Shown: positions 36,281-48,448, counted from the first letter of the stretch. The stretch is 64,000 nt of DNA from Gloeopeniophorella convolvens (GCA_022496205.1 WTXD01000022.1:372001-436000); one strand, 5' to 3'. The notes: a model not told the origin generated them from the letters alone. Numbers and translations are program-made.

Positions 36281-37851
36281 AGGCTTCACCTCCAAGGGAT
36301 TGCCCCGCCATCATCATTCATGGTGACGATGGGCAGGTGGACATTTGTGTGTATGAGGGAGGGGAGGGAGAAGAGTGTGGGGGACAAAGCCCCGGAGAGC
36401 GAACGGGGCAAGTCAAGGGGCTTATATATGTCAGAGTGGCTTACGGTCGGCGACGATCATTCAAGCATTCATTCGACTGCCTGACAGTGTTAGTGACAGC
36501 CCATTCCGACCGCCCACCGCTGGCATCCCAGCTTGAGTAAGAAGTACATCGCGCGCACGCGCAGATCAATGTCAATTCTCGGTCCCTACAGCAATCAGTG
36601 TTCGTAGCCGAGCAAGATCAGTCTGACTACATGCAGGCGGACATCCGACCCACATCACAACAAATAAGTGGCGCAGTGCTATTGTCTACAATTGTCAAAG
36701 ACGAACGCTGCGCGCCGCCGAACATAGCTACACGGGTCACATAGACTACCAGAGTATATGATCTGACATGCTACTGAGCGTCCTATGCGGCGGGGATGGC
36801 CTGGGATATTTGTTTTCGGATGTTGTCGACAGTTGGCCGCACGCGCACGGCTAAGGTAGACAACGGGGTTTGAAGATTCACTGGAGCTCCAGTAACAGAA
36901 AGTTTCAGTGTTTGTCGTGCACATGGGTGAGTAGCCCTAATTAGTACCACGGATTCTTCTTGTGTAGATATGTTCATTGATGCCATGTCATCTTTGACAA
37001 CATGGCGTCCCATGGACGTATCGACGGTAGGAGACCAAGGGTGTTTCAATAGTTTCTCATGTTGAGATCAGCGACGATCGGTGTGCGAGGGCAAAAGAAT
37101 TTGAGATGCGAATCCAATGGGAATCAGCAAGTCGAAGTCTGACTGCGCTTGCGCGCCGGACATCCCTAGCTGACCGTCAGAAAACTGGATGCTAAGGAAG
37201 CAGCACGAGATCCGCACAATTCCAATGTCGGCAGCCCATCTTCATATTAGGTGCATTGAAGGGAAGCAACCGATATGATATGCAGGGCTCCAGAGTGTTA
37301 CGTTGTCCAGCGTGCCGTGGAAACGAAGTGAATCGTTCGCGGTGGCTGGGAAGTGGTTGGGGAGCAGAGTCCCAGAGGAAACGGTGGGACGAGAAGGGTA
37401 TTATATACTTAGGGCGACATTCCGCGATGGGCGATTCGGTGACGTCGACGAACATTCCTGGAAAGCGGAGGGCCCAGTCTTTTTGCCCTGCCCACGTGTG
37501 GCTTAGCAGGCCGATATAGGCTGATACTAATCGCCCGTGGCGCAAACACCTGATCCCGTCGAACCGCGGCCGCGCAGCAACGAACGCGATGCGAGGGCAT
37601 CCAGACGCCGAGAGGCTGCTGCGGAAGGCTGGACAAAGGCGGGCTTTGGCGTGATAGAGATGCAGTCATCTGCCAATGAGGCGCCGGGGAAGGGAGAGAG
37701 GCCCGCAAGTCTGCTTCGGGCGCGGTCAGTTGCCATTTGTTCGTCCCCGTTCCCATCTCACCTCACTCCCGCTCCGCCCTCTCCCTGTGTATGGCCATTG
37801 CCTCTTAGCTCTCAACTTGCAAAGAGGCGTACTTCGCTCTCCTCCCTCTCC

Positions 37852-40166
37852 ATGTTTCCCCCGTCCCTCTTCCTTTTCCTCTTTGCCGTGCTGGACGTGG
37901 CTTGCGCAGGAACGTATGGCCGCAACAAGGCCCGCCTGCTTGCCCCCTCCCTGCACGATGTAATCAGGCGCCAGGTCTCGCAGAACACTACCGCTACGAA
38001 CGCGACCACCAATGCTACTAGCACTCTGCCGGGTGCTAGCATCGTCCCGTTGGTTCTCGCGAGCGACAAGCAGTGAGTCTGCAAGTCGGCACGTTCCTCG
38101 GGCACACGTAACCTTCTCTCCCCCTGCAGGACGTACTATTCGGTGGTCTCCTTAGGAAACATCAGTCTGCGTCTTGCTTTCGACACGGCGTCGTCGGATA
38201 TCTGGGCTGTCAGCTCGGGGTGCAATGCTGTCCAATGCAGGGCCCTGCCCAGGTACCCTCTGACTTACGACAGTCCCACGTTCGTTTCGGTCAACAACAA
38301 TGCGTCTGTGTTCAATGTCAGCTTTGCTGATACCACGAGTGTGTTCCCGATCCCTGTCAATTTCTGCCAGGCTGAGACGTCATCCAGCTGCCTCTGGTTT
38401 CGTTGCTGAGGAGACCATCCTTCTCGGAGCCTTGAGCGTCCCCCACCAAGTATTCGGTCAGTAGCTGATTTCCCTGGATACCATTTTCGCACGTGCTGAA
38501 GGCGCACCGCAGGGCTGATGAACTCGACGAATATTACATTTATCGATCAGGTCAGCGGCGTCTTCGGTCTTGGCTTCCCTCGTCTTTCCTCCATCGACAA
38601 GCTCGCGGTCAATGGTATGTCGGCTGGTGTGTCCCGGAGTAGCCTGCTTGTCATCTCATGGTGGTGTTGGGCAGCTACGCCGTTCTTCGCCGAGTTGGCA
38701 CAGCAGGGCCAGCTCGATTATCCTCTATTTGGGGTAAGCTTGGAACGTAACAAATCGTTGGGCTCCTTGTCCATTGGTGAGAGCGTGCACCCTGTTTGTG
38801 TTCTCCGTTAACCTCGACTTTCTAGGTGCTGTGGACTCTTCGGTTGTTTCAAACGCCAGCCTCATTGAATGGAACCAAGTCATTCCGTTCGAGCCATTTG
38901 GCTCCGAAAGTAATGCCTCCAGCTACTTGCAGTGGGCTATTCGTATCACCAATATCACGGTACGTTACTTCAGTTCACTCCAGCGGAACAACTCACACGC
39001 CGGACTGCAGGTTGGGACGCAGAATTTCACACTCCAACCTACATATCCCAAAGCGAACTCTAATCACTCGGTGGCGATATTTGACATGTGAGTCGGAGAT
39101 ATGTTCATGTTCCACTCGCATTCTCATCTATGGTGAAGCGGCACTGCTGGCATTTTTGGCCCCTACCAGGATGTGAGTCCCTCTGCCGGATTAGTCTTAC
39201 CAGTGTCCAACCATACCTTCTAGGTGGAACGGATATTCTCCAGTATCGATAGCAGCCGCCTCGTTGACCCCAGTATGACCTCCCCTCTCTGACTGGTTGT
39301 GAATCTGAAACGCTTTCCTAAGCCGGTCAATGGGCGATTCCATGTGACACGAACCTGACTATGGCCTTCACTTTCAAGTAAGCATACACACGTTATTCTA
39401 CCAGCTGCGCACGTCGTTGAGCTTCTCATCACAGTGAGGAGAGCTACACGCTTCTGCCGTCCGACTACATCATTGGTCCCACGGCCGGCGAGCCGGAGTT
39501 ATGTCTGACATGGCCCAAGGCCTCGCCGCCAAGCCCGGACGGCATCGACTGGCAGATTGGATCCGCCTTCTTGCGGACAGTTTACACCGTGTTCAGGTGA
39601 CTTCTTTCACAGCCTCTCCACCGTACCCATCTCATGCATCGAAAACCAGCTATGGAATTACTAAGAAGGAAGCCCCTATGATTGGGCTCTACCCACTGCA
39701 ACCGACGCCCGCCACACCTTTGCCGTCTGCCTCACTTTCCGCTCTTTTCTCCTCCCTGTCGCTCATCGTCCCAACCACCTTACCCAACTTCGTGATATCC
39801 ACACCCACCTTTACAACTTCACCGTACATCTTCAACACCTCTGTCCCGGCATCCGTCGTGGCCGCCACTGACCTTGCAACATCTACCTACGCACCCATCA
39901 TCGCAAAGGTCGTCAATGGCGTGACACAAAATTTCAATGCGAGCGCACTCCCAACAATCACGCCAACCCCAACACTCGCAACGATCCTCCTCACTGGCGC
40001 TGACGGTGCCGTCCGCACGTCGGTCAGCCCGCTCCCAACGTCGAGTGTTGTTCTCGGCCAGCCGCCAGGGTCTAACTCTGCCAAGGCCGTCGTGCCGTAC
40101 ACCTTCGTCGGCCCGATCGTCGCTGCTGGCTTGTCCGTTGCGGTGTTCTGTGGGGTCCTTGTCTGA
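37852..40166 (+). CDS. A1-family aspartic protease with C-terminal hydrophobic anchor
   Basis: Secreted or surface pepsin-like protease. The start ATG at 37852 gives a signal peptide (MFPPSLFLFLFAVLDVACA). The first catalytic motif is LRLAFDTASSDIWAVSSGC, with DTAS where most have DTGS. The flap-side segment GVFGLGFPRLSSID follows. The second catalytic Asp is in AIFDIGTAGIFGPYQD, formed by splicing GAC-AT to CGGCACTGC near 39087-39145. Later exons give EESYTLLPSDYIIGPT and DWQIGSAFLRTVYTVFS, the conserved C-terminal lobe. A Ser/Thr-rich tail ends in a hydrophobic stretch (FVGPIVAAGLSVAVFCGVLV), as in anchored fungal members. Many N-glycosylation sites. Introns throughout. Confidence 0.88.
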
Positions 40167-40620
40167 TCTGCCTCCTCGGTATATTGATCGCGATCTTACT
40201 GTGGCACGCACGCAGGTACAGACGCCGTCCCCCAGGGCGCCGCGCTCGGCGTCTTGTCCGTTCTTTCTTTTCTTGCCATCATCCTTCACATTTTGCAACA
40301 TATTACTGGACTTTGGACGCTGCCGCAGTTAGCTAGCTATCCGTATAGTTGGCGCTGAGACGCACAGGTGTAATTTAGCGTACGGTCGAGTTATCTCATG
40401 GATGCTAGCACTAATACACTGATCGACCCGAACTGAAGCCGAGTGAATTTGCAAGCCGTGCTGAGGTCACCAGAGCAACGCATGACCTTAACCCGAGAAT
40501 GGGGTTGTTGACGTGTCGAGCGACGTGTCAGGCGCCCTCGAGAGTGCACAAGTCTGCCGCCCACCGCACTCTCTTTCCTCTCTTTCCTCTCCTCTATATT
40601 CCATGCACTGTGCCAGCTAG
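40167..40620. promoter_or_regulatory. Intergenic region with promoter of the KDEL DnaJ gene
   Basis: About 450 bases. It contains a pair of TGACGTGTC-like elements at 40509-40530, listed separately. No gene is seen. Confidence 0.5.
40509..40530 (+). promoter_or_regulatory. Paired TGACGTGTC-like elements, candidate UPR element
   Basis: TGACGTGTC at 40509-40517 and a second GACGTGTC at 40522-40529, in the same orientation, 13 bases apart. They lie about 100 bases before the DnaJ start. TGACGTG is the core bound by XBP1/ATF6-type bZIP factors, and UPR targets in other eukaryotes include ER J-proteins. Binding here is inferred. Confidence 0.45.
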
Positions 40621-42148
40621 ATGGCCATCAACCCACTCCTTCTCTTCCTCGCGCTTCTCGTGTGCGCCGTGCTCGTCAGCGCGGCCGACCTGTACAAAGT
40701 TCTCGACTGTGCGTGCCGCGCCTGCTGCGCTTCTGGGAAAATACTTTGGCCTTGACTCTGACAGTTGTTCTCTCTGTGCGCAGTGGACAGGTCCGCATCT
40801 GAGCAGGACATCAAGAAGGCATACAAGCGCCTCAGCCGCAAGTACCACCCTGATAAGAATCGCGAACCGGACGCGGAGAGCAAGTTTGTCGAGGTTGCGC
40901 ACGGTGCGTGCTCGTTGTCCTCTTCGGCTGTCGCGCAGTCGGCCAACGCACAGCAGCATACGAGGTCCTGTCCGACTCAACAGTACGTGCAACCGCCTGC
41001 GCAGTGGCTTCCCGCTCACGTCCCGCGTCTGCAGAAAAAGCAAATATACGACCGACATGGGGAGGAGGGCCTCAAGGCACACGAGGGCGGCCAGCAACAG
41101 TACGCCAACCCGTTCGACATGTTCTCGCAGTTCTTCGGTGGAGGTTGTGAGTGCCGGCCGCTCCGCGTCCCGTCTGGCTCCTCACGTTCCCTCTGCGCTA
41201 GTCCAGGCACAAGACCAAGTGCGCCGCGGGCCGACGTCTGTTTCCGAGTTTGAGGTGACCCTCGCGGACGTCTACACCGGCGCCAGCATCGACGTGCGTA
41301 CCCTCCTAGCCTCTCTCCACTCCCGTCCGCTCACCCAGCCCGCAGTTCATGATCAAGAAGCGCGTGCTCTGCGACCATTGCCGCGGCTCTGGTGCCGCGT
41401 CCGACGGGGACATCCACACGTGCCCAGACTGCAACGGTGCGGGCGTGCGCGTCGTGAAGCAGCAGATCTTCCCGGGCATGTTCGCGCAGTCGCAGGTGTC
41501 GTGTAACAAGTGCAGCGGGCGCGGGCGCGTGATCGTGCGGCAGTGCCCCGCGTGCGGTGGGCAGAAGGTGCGCGAGCACACCGCGCACTACACGCTCGAG
41601 GTGCCGCGCGGCGCGCCCGAGGGCCACGAGGTCGTCTTCGAGGGCGAGGGCGACGAGAGCCCCGACTGGGAGGCGGGCGACGTCGTGCTGCGCGTACGCA
41701 GTCGCGCCGAGCGCGGCGGGTGGCGCCGCAAAGAGAGTAGCCTGTACTGGCGCGAGACGATCGGCGTCGACGAGGTGCGCGCGCGCGACATTCCGCTTCT
41801 TCGGAGTGAGTGACTGACGGTCGGCGTGCGCGCGCGCAGGCGCTGCTCGGCTTCGAGCGCAACCTAACGCACCTCGACGGGCACGTCGTCCCGCTCGTGC
41901 GCAAGGGCGTCACGCAGCCCGGGTTCGTGCAGACGATCCAGGGCGAGGGCATGCCGCACTTCGAGCGGGCGACGCACGGCGACCTCTTTGTGGAGTACAA
42001 CGTCGTGCTCCCGACACAGCTCTCGCCGGAGACGCGGAAACGTGCGTGGGCACGTCTCTGCACGCTCGGCTGTCCCGCTGACATCGCTTTTGCAGGCCTC
42101 GCGGAAGCATTCTACGGGAACGCATATAGAGGGAAGGACGAGCTATAG
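40621..42148 (+). CDS. SCJ1: ER-lumenal DnaJ chaperone ending in KDEL (Scj1-like)
   Basis: Hsp40 co-chaperone of ER Hsp70 (BiP/Kar2). The signal peptide is MAINPLLLFLALLVCAVLVSA. The J domain reads LDRSASEQDIKKAYKRLSRK then YHPDKNREPDAESKF, with the HPD motif intact. A glycine/phenylalanine part follows (FDMFSQFFGGG). Four zinc-binding motifs are seen: CDHCRGSG, CPDCNGAG, CNKCSGRG and CPACGGQK. The C-terminal substrate domain ends RLAEAFYGNAYRGKDEL, and KDEL is the ER retrieval signal, fixing the location. Several short introns, for example after LYKVLD and between SETRK-type end and LAEAF. It converges on the RasGAP gene. Confidence 0.94.
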
Positions 42149-42702
42149 ATTAGTCTGTGTTTGCTGTATACCTTCCCCTGCCATTAATCCCCGGAAGAGA
42201 CTCTTGCGTATTATTTCAGCGCATATGTCAGGCATGTTTTCTATGGGTATACAGCGCGTCCAATGCGCGACAAAACCGTGCACAACAGTGTTGGATCTGA
42301 TATCAGCCACATCCCGCCGCACAGTGGCATAATTACAACAATAATACATCCAGCGGACGAACGAGACGGGCAAAGAGAAGCGTAACAAACAGACACGCGA
42401 AGGAAGCCAATAAAGAGGGGTAAGGATACCAAAAGAGAGAGGAGGGCAACATAGAGTGAGGGCGACCACGTGCACGGGTGGCGGGCAGGAGTGCAGTGTC
42501 TGAGACTAAGCGGCAGGGTGTACGGTGAGAAAGAGGGGGTAACTAGTAAACGAATGGGTAACGGGGCCGCCTGAGCTGGACCGGGCATCAAACATCACAT
42601 CAAAGGGACCACGACAAGACGGTCAGAAGGAAGTACGTATGTATAAGTAGGAAGACGGGCGAGTCGGGGTGGCGCGGGGGGAGTCTCGGCAGGCGGCGAC
42701 AT
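42149..42702. other. Convergent 3' region
   Basis: About 550 bases between two converging genes (DnaJ + and RasGAP -). No gene is supported. Confidence 0.45.
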
Positions 42703-45538
42703 TCACCGCTTCGCGAAGACCTTCTTGAGCAGGCCCAGCACTTTCGGAACGTTCAGCTGCACATATTCAAGATCCAGAAGATGCTTGTTATCTTTTTGCT
42801 AAAGGATAGGACGACGAGTCAGTCGGGGACAGCAGGGGATACAATAAGACTGGGCGCGCGTACCTTCTCCAAAAGATCATCAATCTTGAGGTCCATCTCC
42901 AATATCGCCTTTTCGCGGCCCTTGTAGTGGAGCGCGATGATGAACGTTCCCGGTGTCGGCGACGTGATATTGAAGTAGATGTTGGGTCGCCTGCATCACA
43001 TCATCAGCAACCGGTCCATGGCGGTGCTGCGCCCAACATCGCCAACCACGCACCTGTTGTCCGGAACATTGCTCTCTACGATAATACCTTCCTTCTCCAG
43101 CTGCGCATGCGTGAAGCGGTACGGACCGAGCACCGCCGCCTTGGCCGGTTTCTTCTCCTTGCCACCGACGGTGACCACGCCAACGGCAGTAGCGACGCCT
43201 TTGTCCTTGGACGCAGTGATGCGTACGTTCTGGAGGTAGGCCTTGTACTGCTCGAGCTGCCCGCGCATGTAATTGTTATGGTCGAGGATGGTCTTGTACA
43301 CCGCTTCGAGCGACTTGGTCTCAAGGAGGACCTTGTCTCGGAGATTCCCGAGATGCGCTAGCTCTGCGGCAACTTCGTCTTGCATGAGCTTGTATCCATC
43401 CGCTGCCTCAATGATTTTGAGCTCTTCGAGCTCACGCAGCATCTCCTTGACCTTGATGCCCTTGCGCACGAGCTGCCCATCTTTGGTCGTCGCCGCCCGC
43501 TCCGCGATGGCGCTGAGATTATAGGGGCGCTTTTCGGCAGCATGGGGCAAGGAACGAATCAGCTGAACAAAGATCGACTTGGTCTCCATGTACAGCATGT
43601 CGCTCGACGACACCGAGTCTGCAAAGGCACTTTGGATGTCCTGCACAGGGGTTTCCCAGCGACTGTAAAGCTTGAGCTCGATTGTCCGGTTTTCTTTCCT
43701 CGGGACCTGCGGAGGTGCCGGCCCCAGCTCGTCCGTTAGGATACGTAAATGCTGCTTGTCATTTGGTGACTAAAGGCTATAAGCGACGAGGCAAAAGGCA
43801 AAATGATCGAGCCACATACAAGGGCTTCTATGTGTTGCAAGATCAAAGAGTGAGTGTTGTACAGTTCATTCAGCGTGATATGGATCATCATGTCTTTCTT
43901 GGAAAGTGCCATATACTGGTCCATCTGTCAAAAAAAGTTAACGTGGGTGGCGGAAGACCTTTCTTTCTGGGAACCCTACCTCGAGTGTGTCATAGAAATC
44001 CCCAACTTCACAAAGGTTGTTCAGGAAATGATTGATCCGTGCCTTGTTATTCTCCACGAAGGGATTCAGAGTCGCCATATACGCCTCCTTTGCGTAGGAA
44101 GGCTTGTTCGCCAGGTTTTGCAGCATCTTTGCAATCTACAGCTAGCCGTGAGAATCGAGTCGTGGTAGAACCGGGCCTGCGTACCAAAGTCAACGTCCGC
44201 CGTGGGTGCTTGGCTGGGACGCCATCAACCAGCATATACGCTTGTGGTGTGACAATCGCGGGGTTGATGAAACGAAGGAAGAAGAAACCACCAATCAAGG
44301 AGCAGATTGCGATGTCCGTGGCCTCAGGATATTTCCTCTAACATACCCATGGTGAGATGCGCAAAACAAAACCAGCGGGTGGACGTACTCTTGTGAGACT
44401 CCGAATCTGCTTGCATATCCACCGAATACCATATGGCACGCTTTCCAGACTATCGATGATGGTGACCAAAAAGCTATTCGCTATCTCCATCAACATGGTC
44501 AACCGCGGAGCTATGATGGCCTGCACGTCAGGATTGGCGGCAGCAACTTCGGGAGGGACGCCCCGAGGCAGATTTTCCGGAAGAGACCCAGTCTCCTCTT
44601 CAATCTGGCTGATCATCTGCTCGTAAACCTAGATTGGCGAAAAGATGCGTGAGAACCGCGTCGGCAGACGGATTGCGGTCGAACAGAGACACGGACCTTG
44701 ACGGGGTTAATTTCTAGGTTCAACTCCTTGTGCTCGATAAGGCTGTTGATGCGATCGGCAAGGACACTTTTGAGATAGCTCTGACCGGGTCCGCGGCGAG
44801 TGTAGGTTGTCATCATTCGTGAAACGGGGGTATTGGCGCGTAGTAAGGATCCAAACTCGGTTGCGGTGTCGAATTGAGCAGATAGGACGGACTGGAACAT
44901 GGTTAGCAGAAGATGCTCTTCCCTGCTTTCGTACTGGTTTCCATAGAGCGTGAACATGACGGTCTGAAGAAGAGTGTCAATCTCGGAGAGGCTGACGAGG
45001 CGACAGAGGGCAGCGATGTGGCGGGGCTCGGATTGAAGAAGGAAAAAGAGATTGGAGTATTGCTGGAGCTTTCGCTCGTCAGGGAAGTGACCTTCCGTAG
45101 GGTCCAGTTCTTCGAGGTGCTTCTCAACTTCGCGTTGCTATGATTGAGAGACTTATGAACATCGACCAAACACGATCCAAAGAAAGCGACGCACTTCGTC
45201 AAGAGCCATGCGATTCTGAATGAGAAGAGCTATCCGCTGGTCCAGGTAGCGCACATCGCGCTCCAAGACGAAGTTCTTCTTGGACTGAGTGGAGATGCGG
45301 GCCTTGAGATCCCGCAACCGCTTTTGCGCTGTAGGTGTCTGTTGAGTCTGCCATGTGACGGAGATGTGCGGGTATGCGGGTACATACCTCTGGCCAAATC
45401 ATCCTCCACCTCGACGTCCTGCTCTGCAGCCATGCTGAAGAGAGCAGTGACGCTGTATCGGTTTGTGTTCCTGTTGGTGAGGCGACGAGAGGACATGGTC
45501 GCGGGTGAAGAGGGGGATTCCGAAAAGGAAGACATCAT
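42703..45538 (-). CDS. Ras GTPase-activating protein (Gap1/SAR1 type) with RasGAP_C domain
   Basis: Negative regulator of Ras. The N terminus is [20 protein letters not shown], then a helical segment ([20 protein letters not shown]). The RasGAP domain follows [18 protein letters not shown]: the arginine finger is in [14 protein letters not shown] and the second signature in [37 protein letters not shown] is the usual stretch after it. The C-terminal RasGAP_C domain runs from about 43650 ([18 protein letters not shown]) to the end [20 protein letters not shown] before TGA at 42705-42703. There are no calponin or IQ motifs, so it is not a full IQGAP. Two closely spaced ATGs could be the start. 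Confidence 0.92.
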
Positions 45539-46990
45539 GAAGTGCGCGCTCGTTGAGTGCGGAGGGAAGGAAGGCTATCCTAGGGATGAACGAGACTGGA
45601 CGGTTATCGTGTGCGGCACCTGAGACGACGGCGGCGGCGGCGACGACGACGGAAGCGAGACCAGCGCTGTGGGAGAAAGCAGAGAGGGAAGGGGAGGGGA
45701 GATAGGAAGATGGCGGGTAGAGGAGAAGGGAGGGAGGGAAATCAGAACAGGGAGTGGCAATGGATACGACCGAATTCAGTTCGCTTCTCACCGAAACCGA
45801 CAGGGTGACCACAGTTCCCTTTTCTGGCATCCCGCTACCTGCCGTAGAAAACTCCGAACACAGAGCCCTAGCAACCTCACCGAACCTAGTACTAGTACTG
45901 CACCCTCTTGTTGTCTGCCATCCACACCTGCTGGCGCTGCTCAGTCCCACAAACGCGGTCCTCTCTCTATTGTTCTGTTGTCCCAGGGCACCGCCCGCCT
46001 GCCATCTGATTCCTAGGGCGTACTGCTCGCATCGCCTTCTTGATCCTGTCTGCTCGCCCCAACTTGGGCGCGCTTTGTGTTTTCGTACCCTAGAGTTCTC
46101 ACGGGCTCCCATCGGGCTCGATGCGGCATGCTAGGCACACTAACCACCTCCGATCTACGTGCATGCAGAACATATGCACCTACGCTCGGCAAACAAGTAC
46201 GTGCTCGGCAATAGCCGCGACGATCTCGAGAATGACCGCGGCAGCTCCGTTCTTGTAGTGATATTGCGCCACGGATTTTGTCTCGTCCCTCTAACAGCCT
46301 GAGGCGCTAGATCTCAGACACAACGACCGATCCCAAAAAACTTCCAATGGCGGGGTAGTCGTCATTTCGATCCTGTCGGCCTCGTCATCCGAAACATATT
46401 ATCCCAGGCTCATGTAGTCCGCACGCATGTGCCAATCACTGCCGGAAGTTCGCCCCCGCGCGATATGGAATCGTAGCACCGCTTGGATCCAGTACCGTAG
46501 CGGCGACCGCTGCCGCGATGCACATGTATCAAGGTTGTTTGCAACAAACCGTGTCGTACCACGGTGCAGCACGGCATGCCATGTTGGGTGAATGATGCGA
46601 TTCCTGTGCACATGCGTGCAGGTCCATTGCAAATTCGCGCCTTGGCTCTGGTCCGCATTGTCCTTGCGGGTCGCAGGTGTATGATGAGCACATCCAAAAA
46701 GAGCACATTCAAAGGTATCCATCTTATTCATACAGAAGCCTTTAATAACTCTTTCCTCAGAGTTAGCGATTTGTAAATTAAGATGTTGCCGGGGGGCACC
46801 AGCCGTTCACGCGCTTTAGAAGGAAATATCCAATACTATTACACAACTATACCATGCGATGCATGATGATACGGCGATCATGCATATGGCTTATGCGAAC
46901 GGTAAAGTTGAAGTGACGACAAACGGCGCTGCCTTCGCACAGGCAGAAGAGAGGAAACTGATAGCGGACTTGGGAGCGCACAGCGGCCGG
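45539..46990. other. Intergenic region with RasGAP promoter, no gene seen
   Basis: About 1.45 kb. The left part is GGA-rich on the + strand (a pyrimidine-rich leader of the RasGAP gene on the minus strand). Open frames here, including ones near 45399-46112 and 46399-46731 (-), have no family pattern. No gene is supported. Confidence 0.45.
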
Positions 46991-47658
46991 TTAGTTCCCT
47001 GCATCGTGGGGGCGCATGTGTTGTTCGTCGAATTCACCTACTATCTCCCTCCCTCCTTTCTGGTACCGCACTTGATACTTCCGAATCGCCTGTCCGGTAG
47101 GTATCAATTAGGTGTTGTCTTCGACGTGAGTGAACATGAACGCTACCTTGTCACAGAGGTCAATGACGCGCTCTATGAAGCCCACACACCAGCCCGGTGC
47201 CTCGATGGTAACCCAAACCTTGACCCACTGATTCTGCATAGGGTTTTGATGTCAGTCACGCCAGCTCAGGGTACGGCGATCGTACACACCATCCGCTAAA
47301 CAAATGAGCCTTTCGTTAAGAGGCGGAGATGACGGAGGCAGAGACTCACAAAATCGATTGTGGTCTGGCGCAAATCGCGTGGCGGCGCCTGGGAATACTC
47401 GTTGGTGGGCACGGCGAAGTCATAGCTTCCCGGTGATTGTTGATAGGCGCGACCATCACCTCGCATAGGAGCCTGTGGAGGGTACGGTGGAGGTGCACCA
47501 AAGCGGTGTTCCGGGGGCTGCACTGCGGATGGCGGTAGAGGGGGGAGAGCTCCAGGAGGGGAACTAGCAGCACCTGCAGGGGCGGTGGGCTGGCCGAGAG
47601 GAGCATAAGAATAGCCTGTAGAGGGTGGAGGAATGCGTTGGCCGCGGCGAGGATCCAT
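46991..47658 (-). CDS. Small Pro-rich protein with possible Tudor-like C terminus
   Basis: I do not recognise a named family. Exon 1 (47658-47350) encodes 103 Pro-rich residues, MDPRRGQRIPPPSTGYSYAP to DLRQTTIDF. Exon 2 (47233-47147) gives NQWVKVWVTIEAPGWCVGF then IERVIDLCDK, and exon 3 (47089-46991) gives AIRKYQVRYQKGGREIVGEF and ends HMRPHDAGN; total 164 residues. The 116-nt first intron could hide a 6-nt microexon at 47290-47295. The end has the strand pattern of a Tudor/agenet-like barrel (VKVW...GW...VRY); that is a guess. A longer open frame on the opposite strand overlaps and is judged a shadow. Confidence 0.65.
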
Positions 47659-48072
47659 TTTGGACGTTGCTGAGGGTCAAGACAGAAGGGAGATTGCCTA
47701 CACGAATCAACCACGTCAAACGCCTCCTTTTAAGCACCTCGGAACCCAGTGAAGACACGGATTGGCATGACGGCATGCATTCGCAGACGTGTCTTAGCCG
47801 TACAAGTGGCTGGCCTCAGTACCCGGGAACGCACCGCCGAAAGTGGGCAGGACCCTGGTCCTTTGAGTGGCAGTCGCGCGACAATCCATGATTACTGTTC
47901 CGAAGTATCAGGATTGCGGCCGCCAGAGATGCTTCCAGGCACTCCGACGTTCCTTTCCCAAATTCCACACGGCGCAGTGATACAGCCTGGAGGGGTAAGT
48001 CGGCCAATTCAACTGGGAGGAAGGCCGGAGACCGGGATCAGCAAGATGATCACGTCCATAGTTGCGCCTACC

Positions 48073-48091
48073 CCACGCGTCGGACGCGTGG
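48073..48091. promoter_or_regulatory. 19-bp palindrome with two ACGCGT (MluI cell-cycle) boxes
   Basis: CCACGCGTC, one central G, then GACGCGTGG. ACGCGT is the core bound by MBF-type APSES factors in fungi. Function here is inferred. Confidence 0.5.
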
Positions 48092-48424
48092 AACGAACAG
48101 GAACCGATTCACCGTAGGGATGCGCTGAGGGTGGATCCAGACCGTTGAATTGAGCTAGGTGGAACATGGCAGTTCGGACTCGTCGTGCGAGGTGGCCGCT
48201 GGTGGCCGGTGACGAGGCGAGGCCACACGCGGTATGTGCCACTGCGGTGGCGCCGCGCGCGCGACGCGTTCTGTTTGATCTCTCACGTGCGGTTTATAGT
48301 AGTAGGTGCACACTGCAGCTGTGTCCCTCACACACTACTCACGCACGAGTGCCGCACCTTATCGTCGAAGCGCGCAGCGCCTGCGCTAGCTTCTGAACCG
48401 AACTCGCGGGCCACTTTCTCTCGT

Positions 48425-48448
48425 CTTGGCGAGCGCACTTCAGCCAAG
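48425..48448 (+). promoter_or_regulatory. Pair of inverted GCCAAG sites at the palA start, candidate PacC sites
   Basis: CTTGGC at 48425-48430 and GCCAAG at 48443-48448, directly before the ATG. GCCARG is the PacC/Rim101 core. The element is short and could be chance. Confidence 0.3.

Larger units (their letters stand above)
35613..37851. other. Gene-poor 2.2-kb region
   Basis: The largest stretch without a supported gene. It holds three small hairpins (36051-36070, 36252-36280, 36279-36293) and the promoter of the protease gene at the right end. An open frame at 37049-36783 (-) of 88 codons has no family pattern I recognise. A lineage-specific gene or an old mobile element remnant cannot be excluded. 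Confidence 0.45.
47659..48448. promoter_or_regulatory. Divergent promoter with MCB-like palindrome
   Basis: About 790 bases between the Pro-rich gene (-) and palA (+). It holds a 19-bp palindrome at 48073-48091 with two ACGCGT boxes, and two GCCAAG sites close to the palA ATG. No gene is seen. Confidence 0.55.

Noticed and set aside
36783..37049. 88-codon frame on the minus strand
   Set aside because: It has an ATG and a stop but no family pattern, no clear splice partners and no codon or motif support.
46859..47299. 146-codon open frame on the + strand
   Set aside because: The minus strand carries a clean spliced gene here (exon ends fit phase and give a compact conserved-looking domain). 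The + frame has no recognisable motif and no promoter context.
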